DNA of 64,000 nucleotides from Cryptomeria japonica (taxonomy: Eukaryota > Streptophyta > Pinopsida > Cupressales > Cupressaceae): the NCBI RefSeq assembly GCF_030272615.1, contig NC_081415.1, positions 192,665,695-192,729,694 on the forward strand, read 5' to 3'. The notes below the pieces were generated by a model. That model saw only the letters and a program-made list of their open reading frames with translations, was not told the DNA's origin and did no database searches. The position numbers and the translations under genes were made by a program. Positions 11,370-23,229 of this stretch are shown here, piece after piece (position 1 is the first letter of the stretch; every line of letters starts with the position of its first letter).

Positions 11370-13330
11370 TTTAAAAAATAAAATTACATACTAAACATGA
11401 AATTTCCATACAATAAAAATAGAAAATAATTATTTTTAATGTATATATTAATACATTTACAAGAATTGTGGGACAAATACAGTCATTTAAATATTGATGG
11501 GCTTTGACCTAAAATAAAATAAAACATATGTAAATATCCTTTCAAATTGTTAATGGGGATGATGTGTATTATTTAGAATTACTTTCACATCATTTATAAT
11601 TTTTAAAGAATTATTATGATCTTCCCAAGTCAACAAGGTTATTTATTATAATAATAGATCAGGACAATGGATTTTGGATAGTAGTTAAAATTTTCATGAT
11701 TGTTGGATGTGGAAATTTAATGTTCATTACTATTCTTTATTGTTAGATAGTTTTTTATTACATTCAAATCGAATTTTAATTTAAATAAATAATATTAATT
11801 AATTAGAATTAATCTTGTAAAATTGATTATAATATTTAAATATAATTCTTATAATTATATCTAGTAAATAAATATTTTCTTGTGATTGTTTCATTTTATA
11901 AAAAAATTACACATTTTATCTAAATATAAGTAATCTTGAAGAACTTCATTATTTTGTGGATTTACTCTTTTGCTTTTTTAATTCATTGTTAGAATAGATA
12001 AAAAATATTCTAACATTTCTTAAAATTTAAAAACCATTTGATTATAACCACTTAATCATTATCCTACGATTTCAGATTAGTATTTTAAAATTAAAGAGTT
12101 AATTATTAATTTTTCAATAAAATTACATAATAAACATGAACTTTCACATAATTAAAGTTAAATACAATTCTTTTTAATGTATATATTTAATGCATTAACA
12201 AAGTATTGTCTTGAATGTCTATAAGTAACAAAAATTATCGATCCTACTTAAATTTTTCATGATTAGTGAATGTGAAAAAATTATCTTCATTAATATTATT
12301 TATTGCTAGATAGTATATTATTAAATTCAATTCAAGTTTTAATTAAAACAAATTATGAATATTAATAATAATTCATCTTTTTTGAAGTTATTATAATATT
12401 TAAATGTAATTCTTATAATTTTATCTAGTAATAATATAATTTGTTATGATTATTCCTTTCTATTTCTTTTTATATCAAATATTATCTAAATATAAGAAAG
12501 ATGTATTTAATAATTTAGTTAAAAGAAATCATTATAAGATAATTTTAAAGAATTTCATTATCTAGTTGGATTTATGTTTTGTTTTGTTTTCATTATTAGA
12601 ATAAATAAAAATATTTTAGCATTTCTTAACATTTAATCATATGAAAAATAACTATTTGAATAAACCAAATATATATAATTTATTTATTTTTTCTAAATGT
12701 TTAGATAACTAACTCAAAATTAGAAAGTCAATTATTAAATTTTCAATAAAATTACATATTGAACGGGTAAGTGCACCAAGTTGTGGTACCAAAAAGGTGC
12801 CACTTCTTACTTTTTCATAAAAATGCGTCATTGGCATGAAATTTCCACTAAATAAAAATTGAATATAATTTTTAAATGTATATATGTAATGCATTTACAA
12901 ATTATTGTCTTGGATGTTTGTAAGAAAGAAAACAAGAATTATGGGATGAATATAATCATTAAAATAGTGCTTAAATAGTGATAGGCTTTGACCTAGAATT
13001 AAATACGACATATTTAAATATCATTTCAAATTGTTAATGAAGATGTTGTGTATTATTATTTACTTTGACATCATTCATATTATGATCTTACCAAGTCAAC
13101 AAGATTATTTAGTATAATAATAGATCAAGACAATGGCTTATGGATTTTAGTTAAAACCTTATGGTTATTAGGCATTACTATTTTTTTTTATTAAGTAGTT
13201 TCTTATTATATTAGATTCAAATTTTAATGAAAATAATAATACTATTTAATTACAGTTAATCTTGTAAAGTAGATGTAATGCTTAAATACAATTCTTATAA
13301 ATTTATGGAGATATTTTTCTATAAAAAAAT
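11370..13330. repeat. AT-rich degenerate triplication
   Basis: Three diverged copies of one AT-rich segment follow each other. The landmark AATAAAATTACATA appears near 11378, 12117 and 12744. Copies share GGGCTTTGACCTA, CAAATTGTTAATG and the AAGTCAACAAG box. Spacings are about 740 and 630 bp. There is no coding sequence; it is probably an old non-coding repeat or satellite. Confidence 0.6.
12765..12834. mobile_element. Giant-transposon left-end relic (about 70 bp)
   Basis: The third AT-rich copy contains an extra segment of about 70 bp absent from the other two. It begins GGGTAAGTGCACCAAG, the terminal repeat of the giant transposons, and ends without a matching right terminus. It could be the remnant of an imprecise excision or an extreme internal and right-end deletion. 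Confidence 0.6.
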
Positions 13331-15150
13331 TAACTTACTAATCTTGAAACAAAAATAAAATAAAATTTAAAAATTAATAATAAAATAATTTTTTTCATAT
13401 TTATTGATAAAGATTTCTACATCCGTTTTGAATGTAATAGATCTTGAGATAATCAATGTTAAGAAATCTTTCACAAAATTATCAATATATTTTAAAAAAT
13501 TTATCGAAGTTGTCCATTTCGTATCCTTTAAAATGTCAAAAGATGTCTGGGTGCGTAAACTTATTGCCAACTCTAATATTGACTATAATAACACCTTGCA
13601 TGGGGAAAGGTCAATATGGTGGAACCTCTACCATAACTCTAAACCTCTTGCTTTAACCCAAGGATGCTTTGCTAGGTGTTGGTATAATAAGGGCATTAAA
13701 TATCTCATGGACATCTTGGAACATGATAATCTCATCAGCTGGGAGGATCTTAGCAATAAGTTTGGCCTCCCTGCCTCACATAAGAGAACCTACAATATGA
13801 TTAAAAACGCCCGTGCTTGTCTAGATCTTCCTAGGAACATTGATGTAGATGCTCACAGATACCTCTCGTTCCGATGGAAGGATGGCTCCCTCCTTTCCAA
13901 GGTCAAAGCCAAATCTATTTACAAACTGCTCACTCATGATACCACGGTGATAGATCATGTTAACTCCCTTAGGTATGTTGACCTTAATACCTTTGCCTGG
14001 CAGAAAACGTTTGAGAAACTATGGAAGTCCCCCATCCCCCCTAAAATCAAATGCTTCAGGTGGCAACTAATGTTGGATAGACTGCCTATTAGGAATAACT
14101 TTGTTGCCTTCGACCTATGCTCTGTATGTAGGAAGCCTAAGACTATGCGGCACATCTTTTTTGATTGCATTTTTGCCAGAGAGGTCTGGTTGATGTTTGG
14201 AATCTCCATTACTGAACATGTTTGTACTCTTGATATTATTACTGGATTCATTCATGGCCTCAAGAAGGATGCTAACCTGTTCTGGCAAATTCTTTCTTCT
14301 TTCATACTTTTGTTTATTTGGAAACTTAGAAATGAGGAAAAATTCCAAGTTACTAATAGGACTCTTACTGGGTTTTTTAAGAAACTCGCACGTTATAAAA
14401 TTGTTGTGCGGGTATGTTTTTTGATGAATGTTGAGAGGGAGAAGCTGTTGTGTTTCCTCAGGGATGGTCGGGCAACCATGTTCATATATGAGATGAAGGA
14501 TGGCTTTGAATGGGCTAGAATTGTGGAAAACCAGACTGCATTCGATGAGGCTCTAAAAAAGCTGATCAAGGAACTCAGGGACAACAGAGGTCCCTACTTT
14601 GATAAGTCCGAGATGTTTACCCAGGTCCTAGAGCGGAAGAAGGTGGTGTGGATGGAAGGCCCACAAGGATGGACAACATGGTTGGAAAACCAGGATGAGA
14701 TTCTACAATAGGTGTTTAGTAGCTCTTTAGTTGATGTTTATGGATCACTATATATACTCTCTCTCGTAACTTTTTTTTTGGTAGGAGGATGTCTATGTTC
14801 AGTCGGATAATCTCTCTGGTTGATGGCTGAGGCTTTGTCTCCCATACTCGTTTTTGTATAAACTCTCCTTATTTTGGTCTCTCGGTATTTAATATTAAAA
14901 AATATATATATATATATGAAAGATGCACACGACTTGTCTATGGACATAGAAGATATTTTTCTATGAAAAAGATTAACTTGCTAATCTTGAAACAAAAATA
15001 AAATAAAATTTAAAAATTAATAATAAAATGATTTTTTTGTTTTTATTGATAAAGATTTCTACATTTTTTTAATATAATAGACCTTGAGATAATCAATGTT
15101 AAAAAATCCTTTACAAAATTATCAATATATTTTAAATTTTTGTGTCGAAG
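13309..15150. repeat. 200-bp direct repeat flanking a LINE
   Basis: The segments at 13309-13510 and 14949-15150 are near-identical. Both contain TAATCTTGAAACAAAAATAA, ATTTATTGATAAAGATTTC or its variant, and AATCAATGTTA. They flank the LINE fragment and are far longer than a normal LINE target duplication. A boxed sequence GATGCACACGACTTG also occurs at 14922 and 15150. A local tandem duplication before the LINE inserted would explain this. Confidence 0.6.
13510..14917 (+). mobile_element. 5'-truncated LINE with zf-RVT domain
   Basis: An open frame ending at 14711 encodes about 390 residues of a non-LTR retrotransposon C-terminus. The reverse-transcriptase zinc-binding region is visible as PIPPKIKCFRWQLMLDRLPI, then CSVCRKPKTMRHIFFDC and FAREVWLMFG, i.e. 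C-x2-C-x7-H-x4-C. The reverse transcriptase core is missing. A 3' untranslated region with a terminal A/TA-rich run (about 14890-14917) ends the element. The 5' truncation and A-rich tail are normal for target-primed insertion. The frame from 13404 to about 13510 is flanking DNA and not part of the protein. Confidence 0.8.
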
Positions 15151-15449
15151 ATGCACACGACTTGTCTCTGGACAAACTTGTTACATTATGAATCAAAGTC
15201 ATAGTGAGTGTTCATATCGCAGTCTAATCTACTTTAGGCTTTCTCATTCTCAGGCCAGGAAAATTGGGTGGTATAACAAGGGAAAATTGTATCCAGTCAT
15301 TATCCTGACCTGCCCAATTGTCCCTTACGAAGGAATTCACCACCTTTAGTCAACATGAAACGTCACCCTGGCTGCTAAAGTTGAAATTCCGAATATATTT
15401 TTACGTATCACAAAGTTTTCCTAACACAGTCTTCTTAAATTATCATTGA

Positions 15450-15560
15450 CCTGTTGACGGGCACGCAGGTCTTCAGGAATGCAATCCGACCCAATCCATT
15501 ATAATGGCTTTTAAAAACAATAAAATCATTGACCTGTTGACGGGCACGCAGTTTAAGAAG
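15450..15560. repeat. Direct repeat in the receptor-gene leader
   Basis: TCATTGACCTGTTGACGGGC, continuing ACGCAG, occurs twice, at about 15450 and 15526, 76 bp apart, just upstream of the receptor-like gene start. The second copy continues into leader sequence shared with the gene at 51164 (AAGAAGA, CTCAAACAACAAAC or variants). It is probably a local duplication in the promoter. Confidence 0.6.
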
Positions 15561-15618
15561 ATTTCCACTCAAACAACAAACATCAAACTGCATTTCCCTC
15601 CCCCCCATCCCAGATAGA

Positions 15619-18065
15619 ATGGCTATCTCCATCTCTTTACGCAAGTACCTATGCTCTACACTTTTCATTTCAGTCTTTCTTCTTCTCTTCTTCATTCCCT
15701 CTAGTTGTGTGTCCAATAGGTGTCATTCCCACGAATCCGCAGCTCTGCTTCGCTTCAAAGTGGCTTTGAATGACTCAGAGGGCTTTCTCAGTTCGTGGGT
15801 GAATGGAACAGACTGTTGCACCCACTGGGATTACATATCCTGCGACGACCACACGAACCACGTTGTCTCTCTTGATTCTCCTATTCTTTCTTTCCAAGGT
15901 GTGATATCTGAGAACCTGTGCCAACTTCGTTTTCTCACATCACTCAGCATACATAGATTAGTAACACCAGGTACTACCATTCCTCCCTGTTTGGGGAACC
16001 TCTCTTATATTGAAGATTTACATTTATCTGCAAATAGTTTTAGTGGGATGATTCCCCCTTTTTTTTGTTTGCTAAACCGCCTTACATTCCTTAATCTTGC
16101 GGCCAATAGCTTCAATGGAAGCATACCTTCCTGCCTTGGCAATCTGTCTTCTTTAACTCACCTTGATCTTAGTTACAACCAACTTAGTGGAAGCATACCC
16201 ACTTCTCTTGGAAGTCTTTCTTTGTTGAGTTATTTACATCTTTATAACAATCAACTGACTGGTAACATTCCAGATTCTTTGGGCAATCTATATTTACTCC
16301 GGGAGTTGTTGATTTACAATAACCAACTAAGTGGGACCATTCCCTCTTCATTTGCTCGGCTTTCCTCCCTCACTTACTTGCATGGTAATGGCAATCGTTT
16401 CAATGAAACCATCTCTTCTTCCTCACTTCCACCTTCTTTACTTGAACTATCCTTGTCACTAAACTATTACCAGTCTATTTCAGAATCTGTCTTTCACAAG
16501 CTAACAAATCTATATTATTTGTATTTATCCAATTGTGTTCTAAATATTAGCACAACGTGGATTCCATCCTTTCAATTAGCTGTGTTACGTTTAGTGTCAT
16601 GTATGATTGATGGTGAATTTCCACCTTGGATTTCAACACAATTCTCACTTGAGATTTTAGAATTAACTAACGCCAGTCTTGTGGGCGCATTTCCCTCTTG
16701 GCTAGGGGAAACTAGTCCTTCGTTGCGTTCTCTAAATCTTTCAGGAAATCATCTAGAAGGAAGCCTGTTCTCAAATACTTCAACGGGGATGGAATTATAT
16801 GAGTTAGATGTGTCTAGAAATAGATTGAGTGGGCAGATCCCATCAATGTGGTTTTCTTCTATGCAAATATTGCTGCTCAATGACAATTTGTTCACTGGCA
16901 ATATTCCTTCAAACCTAGGCATATTATCTTACCTTGAGCTATTGAATCTTGCAAACAACAAGGTAACGGGAGTGATCCCTACAAGCCTGTCCAATTGCTC
17001 TTCCCTCGCTGTCCTAAATTTGGGAAATAACAGTTTGGAGGGAAGCTTACCACATGAGTTGAGTAAGCTAAGTCATTTATATTCATTAGTTGTTCGTAGT
17101 AATAACTTGAATGGATCATTTCCTCCGTCGATAGTAAATTGCTCAAATCTGCTGGTTCTTGATATTGGGGACAATTTAATTGGAGGTAAAATACCAACAT
17201 CAATTACAAATCTTTCTAGTCTAAGCGTATTGGTGATGAAGGAGAACCATTTTACAGGCAATATTCCATTTGAGATAGGCCTACTAAAACAACTTCAAAT
17301 ATTGCTCCTTTCTTCCAATCACATCTCAGGTTCAATTCCACACACAATTGTATCATTGCAAGCAATGGCAATAGAAAGCCAAGATGGTTTTGAAGTGTCC
17401 ACTTTGTCTTTTTCTGATGGGAATTTATATCATGATGGATTGGATATGACATTAAAAGGCACAAATCAACACTACCCATATATTCTTTCCACTCTCACAT
17501 CCATAGATCTCTCAAACAATGAATTGGAGGGACAAGTTGCTTCTAATCTTGGGAACTTGAAGGGCTTGAGGCTTTTGAACCTTTCAATAAAAAATTGAAT
17601 GGGACCATTCCAAATAGTTTGGGAGAAATGAGTCACTTGGAGTCATTAGACCTTTCAAGAAATTATTTTTTAGGACAAGTCCCTATAGAGCTTGAAGCCC
17701 TAAGTTCGTTGGGTGTCTTGAATTTATCAAACAACAACCTTTCAGGACATATACCACAAGGACAACATATATTCACATTTGGAGAATCCTCCTTTTCAGG
17801 GAATCCTAATTTATGGGGGTGTCCTCTACCCAAAAATTGCTCCTGGCTAAATTTGGTTCCACCTCCTCTAGTTTCAATTAATAAAGAAAATAAAAACACT
17901 AAATATCCATGGTATGGGATTGCATTGGGATTGTCATATGGAGTAGCTTTTGGAGGAATAGTGTCATTGATCCTGATAAAAATGAGCTGGAGAAGGATAT
18001 ACTTCAATACAGTTGATGCAATCCTAAAGTTTTTGTTTCCATGGATGAAAAATTTAACACTATGA
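15619..18065 (+). pseudogene. LRR receptor-like protein, frameshifted
   Basis: This is a paralogue of the intact gene at 51164-53893. It has a signal peptide (MAISISLRKYLCSTLFISVF), an LRRNT_2 cap with paired cysteines (NGTDCCTHWDYISCDD), about twenty plant-type leucine-rich repeats with LxxLxLxxNxLxGxIP spacing, a C-terminal cap, one transmembrane helix (YGIALGLSYGVAFGGIVSLI) and a short basic tail without a kinase. The frame breaks at about 17590. One T is missing in the stretch equivalent to CAATTTGAATGG, so the first frame stops at 17598 and the second (17595-18065) carries the last repeats, transmembrane segment and tail. Together they would give about 815 residues, roughly 95 fewer than the intact paralogue. 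A sequencing error is possible but the gene as given is broken. Receptor-like proteins of this class act at the plasma membrane in defence or development with kinase partners. Confidence 0.88.
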
Positions 18066-18092
18066 TCGGATACATCTACAATTCATTGAAAT

Positions 18093-18281
18093 GTGAGTTT
18101 TTGATCTTTGAAGTATTATCATTATTCAAAAATTAAAATAAGTTAAATTCAAAAGGAAATTAGTACTTACCTTTTAGACAATTTTTTATTGGCTACCTAT
18201 CAAATGTAAATTGTTTGCAATACTTTTAAATTCAATAATACGATCTTTTGATTGTTACTAATATACATGTTTTATGTGCAG
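18093..18281 (+). other. 3'UTR intron of the frameshifted receptor gene (predicted)
   Basis: A GT at 18093 (ATGTGAGTTT) and AG at 18281 (TTATGTGCAGGAATC) bound a 189-bp AT-rich segment just after the stop codon. The intact paralogue has equivalent sites at 53921 and 54098. Their conservation suggests a 3'UTR intron in the ancestral gene. Confidence 0.55.
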
Positions 18282-18811
18282 GAATCTATTTTTATGTAAG
18301 ATGGTATCTTGGTATATTTGTCTTATTGAAGACATGTTTTTGTTGATGGCCTCACTTACAATTTTATCTTTTATAGATTAATTGTTTATGGTAAGTGAGG
18401 CTACATACAATTTATTTTTTTGTAATTCTCTAATTCATTCTACATATTTTTAGCAAGAAACTACATGGAACAAAAAGCTCCTATATTGCTATTATCTATT
18501 TTGTTTAGAGATATGAAAAAAAAATGTTTGTGAAATGCTTGATATACCACCAACAATCTAGTTCTAAACAAACATTAAGATGCATATTATATTTAAAACA
18601 TGAATTCTTTTTAAATCATGTAAGTGTGAAATATTTTTCTTCCTTCTAAAAGATGAGATGTTTCCAAAATTATACATTCATGGATTCCTATTGCTTATTG
18701 TCTTACCATCTTATTCATTTTTATTGTAACACTATAATTGTTGATGAGACAAAAAAACATTTAAAAAATTGTATTATTAAGATATTGTAAAAGCATTATG
18801 GATCAAAATTA

Positions 18812-18870
18812 GAAACACAACCTGGATTCCATCCTTTCAGTTAAGAAAGTCATCTTTAATGTCATGTATG
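18812..18870 (+). pseudogene. LRR coding relic
   Basis: ACCTGGATTCCATCCTTTCA, then TTAATGTCATGTATGATT, matches a coding stretch of the receptor genes (protein TWIPSFQL..LVSC). It is too short and broken to be a gene. A corresponding but more decayed relic lies near 54715-54770, so it predates the duplication of the receptor unit. Confidence 0.5.
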
Positions 18871-19138
18871 ATTTGTTAAGCAAAACAGGGCATAACAGAG
18901 TCATATAATTTGCAGCAAATTAAACTCAAACACACAGAAACATCAGAATTTATATGATTTACCAATTTGACTACATCCACAAGAAAAAAACAGATATTTT
19001 TTTTATTTCTATATGCTAGCAGCACCAATGCATGAAGCTTTTCTACATCTTTAATGTGTCTTCTTCAATAATTTATAAGGAACCAGATAATGAAGATTAA
19101 GGGGCAGAGGGAAAAAGAAGACACAGAGATTGACAGTG

Positions 19139-19262
19139 AATTTCCACGCCCTCGTCTTTCCCATCGATTAATCTCCAATAGATGTCCTTCCCACGAATCC
19201 TAAGCTCTGCTTCGCTTCAAAGTGGCCTTCAATGACTCCTACGGTGTTCTCGGATCGATTAA
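19139..19262 (+). pseudogene. Receptor-like gene N-terminal relic
   Basis: CTTCCCACGAATCCTAAGCT, then GCTTCGCTTCAAAGTGGCC, corresponds to the N-terminal cap coding sequence SSHESDALLRFKAALNDS of the receptor genes, but with an in-frame TAA and no continuation into repeats. It is an isolated fragment of a third family member. Nothing else was recognised from 18871 to 19138. Confidence 0.6.
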
Positions 19263-19339
19263 TATCATACCTTGAAATGACAGTGCTTGGAGGAAAGAAT
19301 TATCTTCAAATGTCGGATTGACTGCGAACCTCTTTCAGA

Positions 19340-21790
19340 TGTCTGATCACCAAGCATCTTACCATTTCCTTCAAGTGTTCATCTTCTTTTGCTTTTTCGG
19401 ATTATCCACCTTCTCACAACACTTGTTTTTACAACAATTTTGGAAATAAACATGGGTGGAGCGTGGAAGTTAACATTACTCAGAGACCCTTGATGACTCT
19501 AATAGTTGGTGTTCAACATTCCAAATTCAATAAGAAGCTTCTTCGTATGGTGGCAAAAGAATGGTACATTATCCTTCTCGTGTCATTTAGCACATATCTG
19601 GAAAATAACCTGCTGCGTTCATCTCCGAAGACAATTCTGTAACTTTGCATAAATCTCTACAATTAGCATGAACCACTTTATGGCTTGCAATCCAACTACT
19701 TCCAGATACTTTTTCAATTCCTCTATCATTCATCAATCTCCTTACCATGTGTACTTCTTCCCACATACCCATTTCTGCATAGAAGTTTGATAGAGGAACA
19801 TAAGTCGTGGCATTCTTAGGATCCAGCTCACGAAGGTAACTTGCTGTACATACTCCCGACTCTATATTCTTATGAAATCTACAAACACTAAGGAAATATG
19901 TCCACACAACCACTACTCCTCAAGATAGCCAGCTCGGCTGACGTTAACCATGCACACATAATGATTGGTTTTAGGCATAATGCCGTAAGAGTTACTCATG
20001 CTATTGAAATATTTACAGCCCTCATCCACTAAACCTGCATGGCTGCATGCAAACCAAACACATGGTCAGGGTATGTTCCAGAGTGCTTTATTTGTTCAAG
20101 GAGGTTGAGAGCATCATTGCAAGATCCATTTTGTGCATATCCTGTAACCATGGCATTCCATGAGATGACATCTTTTAAAGGCATTTTCTCAAACAGATAA
20201 CGTGCCCTGTGTATGTTTCCACATTTTGCATACACGTCTATCAACGCATTGGTAACTACAACATCTGAAGAAAATCCAGTTGAGATTATGAATTGATGTA
20301 TATCCATACTCTGCTTTAGAGCTTTTATTTTTTAGCAGGCTGGTAGGATGCTGGCAAAGGTTGTGAAGTCTTGCTTTACATCTGCCAATAACATTTCCTT
20401 GATTTCCAAAGCCTTCTCAGAAAACCCATTTTGTGCATATCCTGCAACCATGGCATTCCATGAGATGGCATCTCTTTAAGGCAGTCTGTTAAGCACTTCA
20501 CGTGCTTTGAGTTTACTTCCACATTTTGCATACATGTCTATCAAGGCATTTGCAGTTACGACGTCTGACAGAAATCCACTTTTGATTGTGCTTTGATGGA
20601 GGTTCATACCCAGTTCTAAAGCTTCCATTTTTGCACAGGCTGGTAGGATCCTGGCACAGGTTGTGAAGTCTGGCATTATATCCGCCAATAGCATTTGATT
20701 AAAGGTTTCTATAACCTTTTCAACAAACCCATTTTGTGCATATCCTGCAAGCCTTGAATTCCATGAGACCAAGTCCCTTTTAAGTATTTTGCCAAATATT
20801 TCAGATGACTTGTGTATCCTTCCACATTTAGCATACATGTCCATCAGGGTGTTGGCAACTGAGACATCTGCCCAGAATCTTCTTTCAATTAAGTCTTGAT
20901 GGACGTTCATACCCTGTTCTAAACCTCCCATTTTGGCACAGGTTGGGAAGAGGCTGGAAAAGGTTGTGGAGTCTGGCTTTACACCTGCCAGCTGCATTTG
21001 CTTAAAAGTTTCCAAGGCCTTTTGAACAAATCCATTTTGTGCATATCCTGCAATCATCACAGTCAATGAGTCTACATTTCTATGAGGCATTTTATCAAAC
21101 AGTTCACATGCCTTGCGCATCCTTCCACATTTTACATACATGTTGACCAGCGCACTTCCAGCTACAAAGCTCTACCCAGTTCCACTTTCAGTTGTGTTTT
21201 GATGGACAACTGTACCCAGTTCCAAAGCTCTAATTTGAGTACAGGCTGGGACAATGCTGGCAAAGGTTCAGGATTTTGGCTTTACATCAACCACTTGCAT
21301 TTGCTTAAAAGCTTGCAAGGCTTTTTCAACGAACCCATTTTGTGAATAACCTGCAATCATTGCAGAACATAATACCACATTTGTTTGAGGCATTTTGTTA
21401 AACAGTTCACGTGCCTTGTGCATTCTTCCACATTTTGCATACATGTCTACCAAGGCGCATGCAACTACAACATATGACTAAATTCCCCTATCCTTTATGC
21501 TTTGATGGATGTCCATAGCCTCTTTGTAAGCTCCAATTTTAGCACAGGCTGGGAGTAAGCTGGAAAAGGTGTACTGATTGGGTTGGAGACCTGTTCGTTC
21601 CATTTGGTGAAACAGTCTGAGTGCCTCCTGAGGCTACCCATGTCTTCTGTATACTGAAATCTTTAACTATGTATTCTTGGCTTGTGCTTGTTCTACTCGG
21701 ATTACGAGCTTGGATGTGAATGTCTCGATTGTCACGTCTAGTTTTCTGAGGTCTCCTTGATCTTTGCAAATTAAATTTCCTTCCTTCCAT
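19340..21790 (-). pseudogene. PPR protein pseudogene, PLS/E/DYW class
   Basis: The reverse strand holds a decayed intron-less pentatricopeptide repeat gene. Pieces in order are 21539-21790 (N-terminus), 21268-21453, 20476-21141, 20029-20307 and 19587-19913. They show repeated MYAKCGR..KARELF motifs followed by SWNAMVAGYAQNGF-type motifs, i.e. P-L-S repeats, then an E motif ending SGSSWIASHKVVHA and GYFPD. Downstream to about 19340 the translation still shows a DYW-like relic (CHHTKKLLIEFGMLNTN and FISKIV). The middle three pieces share a frame but are separated by stops; the first and fourth regions are in other frames. Intact members of this class bind organellar RNA and many edit C to U. 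This copy cannot be translated. Confidence 0.85.
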
Positions 21791-22668
21791 GACATTATTT
21801 ACTTACTAGGTTTGCATAATCTAGTTAACCACTCATTACTAAGTTCCTGACCATGTTTTGACTTGCTAATTCCAAACACTGTGATAGTACAAAATACAAC
21901 AGTGGATTATTAGCAGGCTAAGAGACCTGAATAATCAGACTCATTGAGTGGCAGCCAAATCGGCGGCAGAGACGAAGATGCCATGGAAGCCAAAGGGAAC
22001 GCTGCCTCGTTGTTCCATGTGGTTACACACTTTACGAACATCTACCAAACTCGCACACTTGACATACATGTTAAGAAGCTTATTTCGAAAATTCGTTCCT
22101 CTAGCAAATGCAAATCGCCTCTGAGAGATAAATGTGTGGATTATTTTCCCCTCTGAAAGGGTATTCTTTATGATGCAGGTCGTGCAGTGAGTTTTTCAAC
22201 TGAGCCTTTCTACATAATGCTGTGAGATTGAGATGAACTCTGGATGGCAATGGCATTTTATGGGCTGCGTAGTAAGAGGCGAAGGAAAGAGGTGTGTGTA
22301 AGGATTGATGCACGAAAGAGAGTGCGTGGGGGAAAATTTCATGTGTGTGCGGCAGATGCAATATGAGTTGGAAAAGAGACATCGGCTAAGAAGTAAACGT
22401 ATCGGCGTAGATGAATAAGTAAAGCAACTTACTAAAGCCATGCCTGATTGAGAACCTTCTAGATCCAAGCAACATAGGCAAGTTTGCCACTCAATTTTCA
22501 TCAAAATTTATAGCCAAATTAAGGCATTTGCTAAGATATAAAAGCTACCAAATGAGCTTTACAAATGCTTGGTAGGCAAGCTTATCTTATCTCAAATTCA
22601 ATAGTCTTAATCTTGTTATTTAATTAGGTTTTATCTTTGATTACTTTCTAGAGTAAATTGCATTGGAA
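21791..22668. other. No gene recognised
   Basis: Small open frames occur on both strands but none has a recognisable domain or a paralogue elsewhere in the window. I see ordinary low-complexity intergenic sequence. Confidence 0.4.
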
Positions 22669-23229
22669 TGTAAGATTTGGCTATGAAGGTAGCCACTCAA
22701 GATCTAGAGGCCTGATAGAAAGCACGAGAAGAAGAGAGAAAGAATGTGACAAGAATAAACTATATTCTTGTCATTGATGCAATTCAATCAATCAACTGGA
22801 TTGAATTGCAATGGATGAAAGTACATAAGATATCCCTTGGTTAAATGGGCTAAGATGAGATAAAGGAGTGCATAAGGTCATGACAAGTGTCATAATCTTA
22901 TGACATGAGACAAGAAAAGGATAAGCTAACATCCCACCTAAAGTGGAAAATTGATAATGTGATCTAGGTCCAGTAAAGGTGGATCACCCACTAAAGGTGG
23001 AAAAGTAATCTCATGATAAAACCATTAAAGGTGGATAGGTGATAGCATGATAAGACCACTAAAGGTGGAGACACCACATAAAGTCGAATGTGATAAAATG
23101 ATAACACCGCCTAAAGTGGAGATGCTCCTAAAATATCCTAGATGTGGTCCCTAAGTAAGATTAAGGGATGTGTGATTAGGACCTAGGTGAAGAAAAACCA
23201 ATATACAATGTATTTCAATTCCACCAACA
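22669..23229 (-). repeat. Probable copia-type 3' LTR
   Basis: On the reverse strand a purine run (AAGGGGAGG) is followed directly by TGTTGGTGGAATTG, the usual polypurine-to-LTR junction. The other end reads TGTAAGATTTGG on the + strand, so the LTR has TG..CA ends like the copia LTR at 57330 (TGTAAGG..CAACA). It contains hairpins such as GACAAGAATA with TATTCTTGTC and several copies of a CCACTAAAGGTGG palindrome. No pol gene follows to the right in 23230-23847, where only non-coding, purine-rich sequence is seen before the giant transposon begins. It may be a non-autonomous LTR element. Confidence 0.5.

Noticed and set aside
13404-14711. A 435-residue host gene
   Set aside because: The first 35 codons are flanking repeat DNA, and the rest is the zinc-binding end of a LINE.
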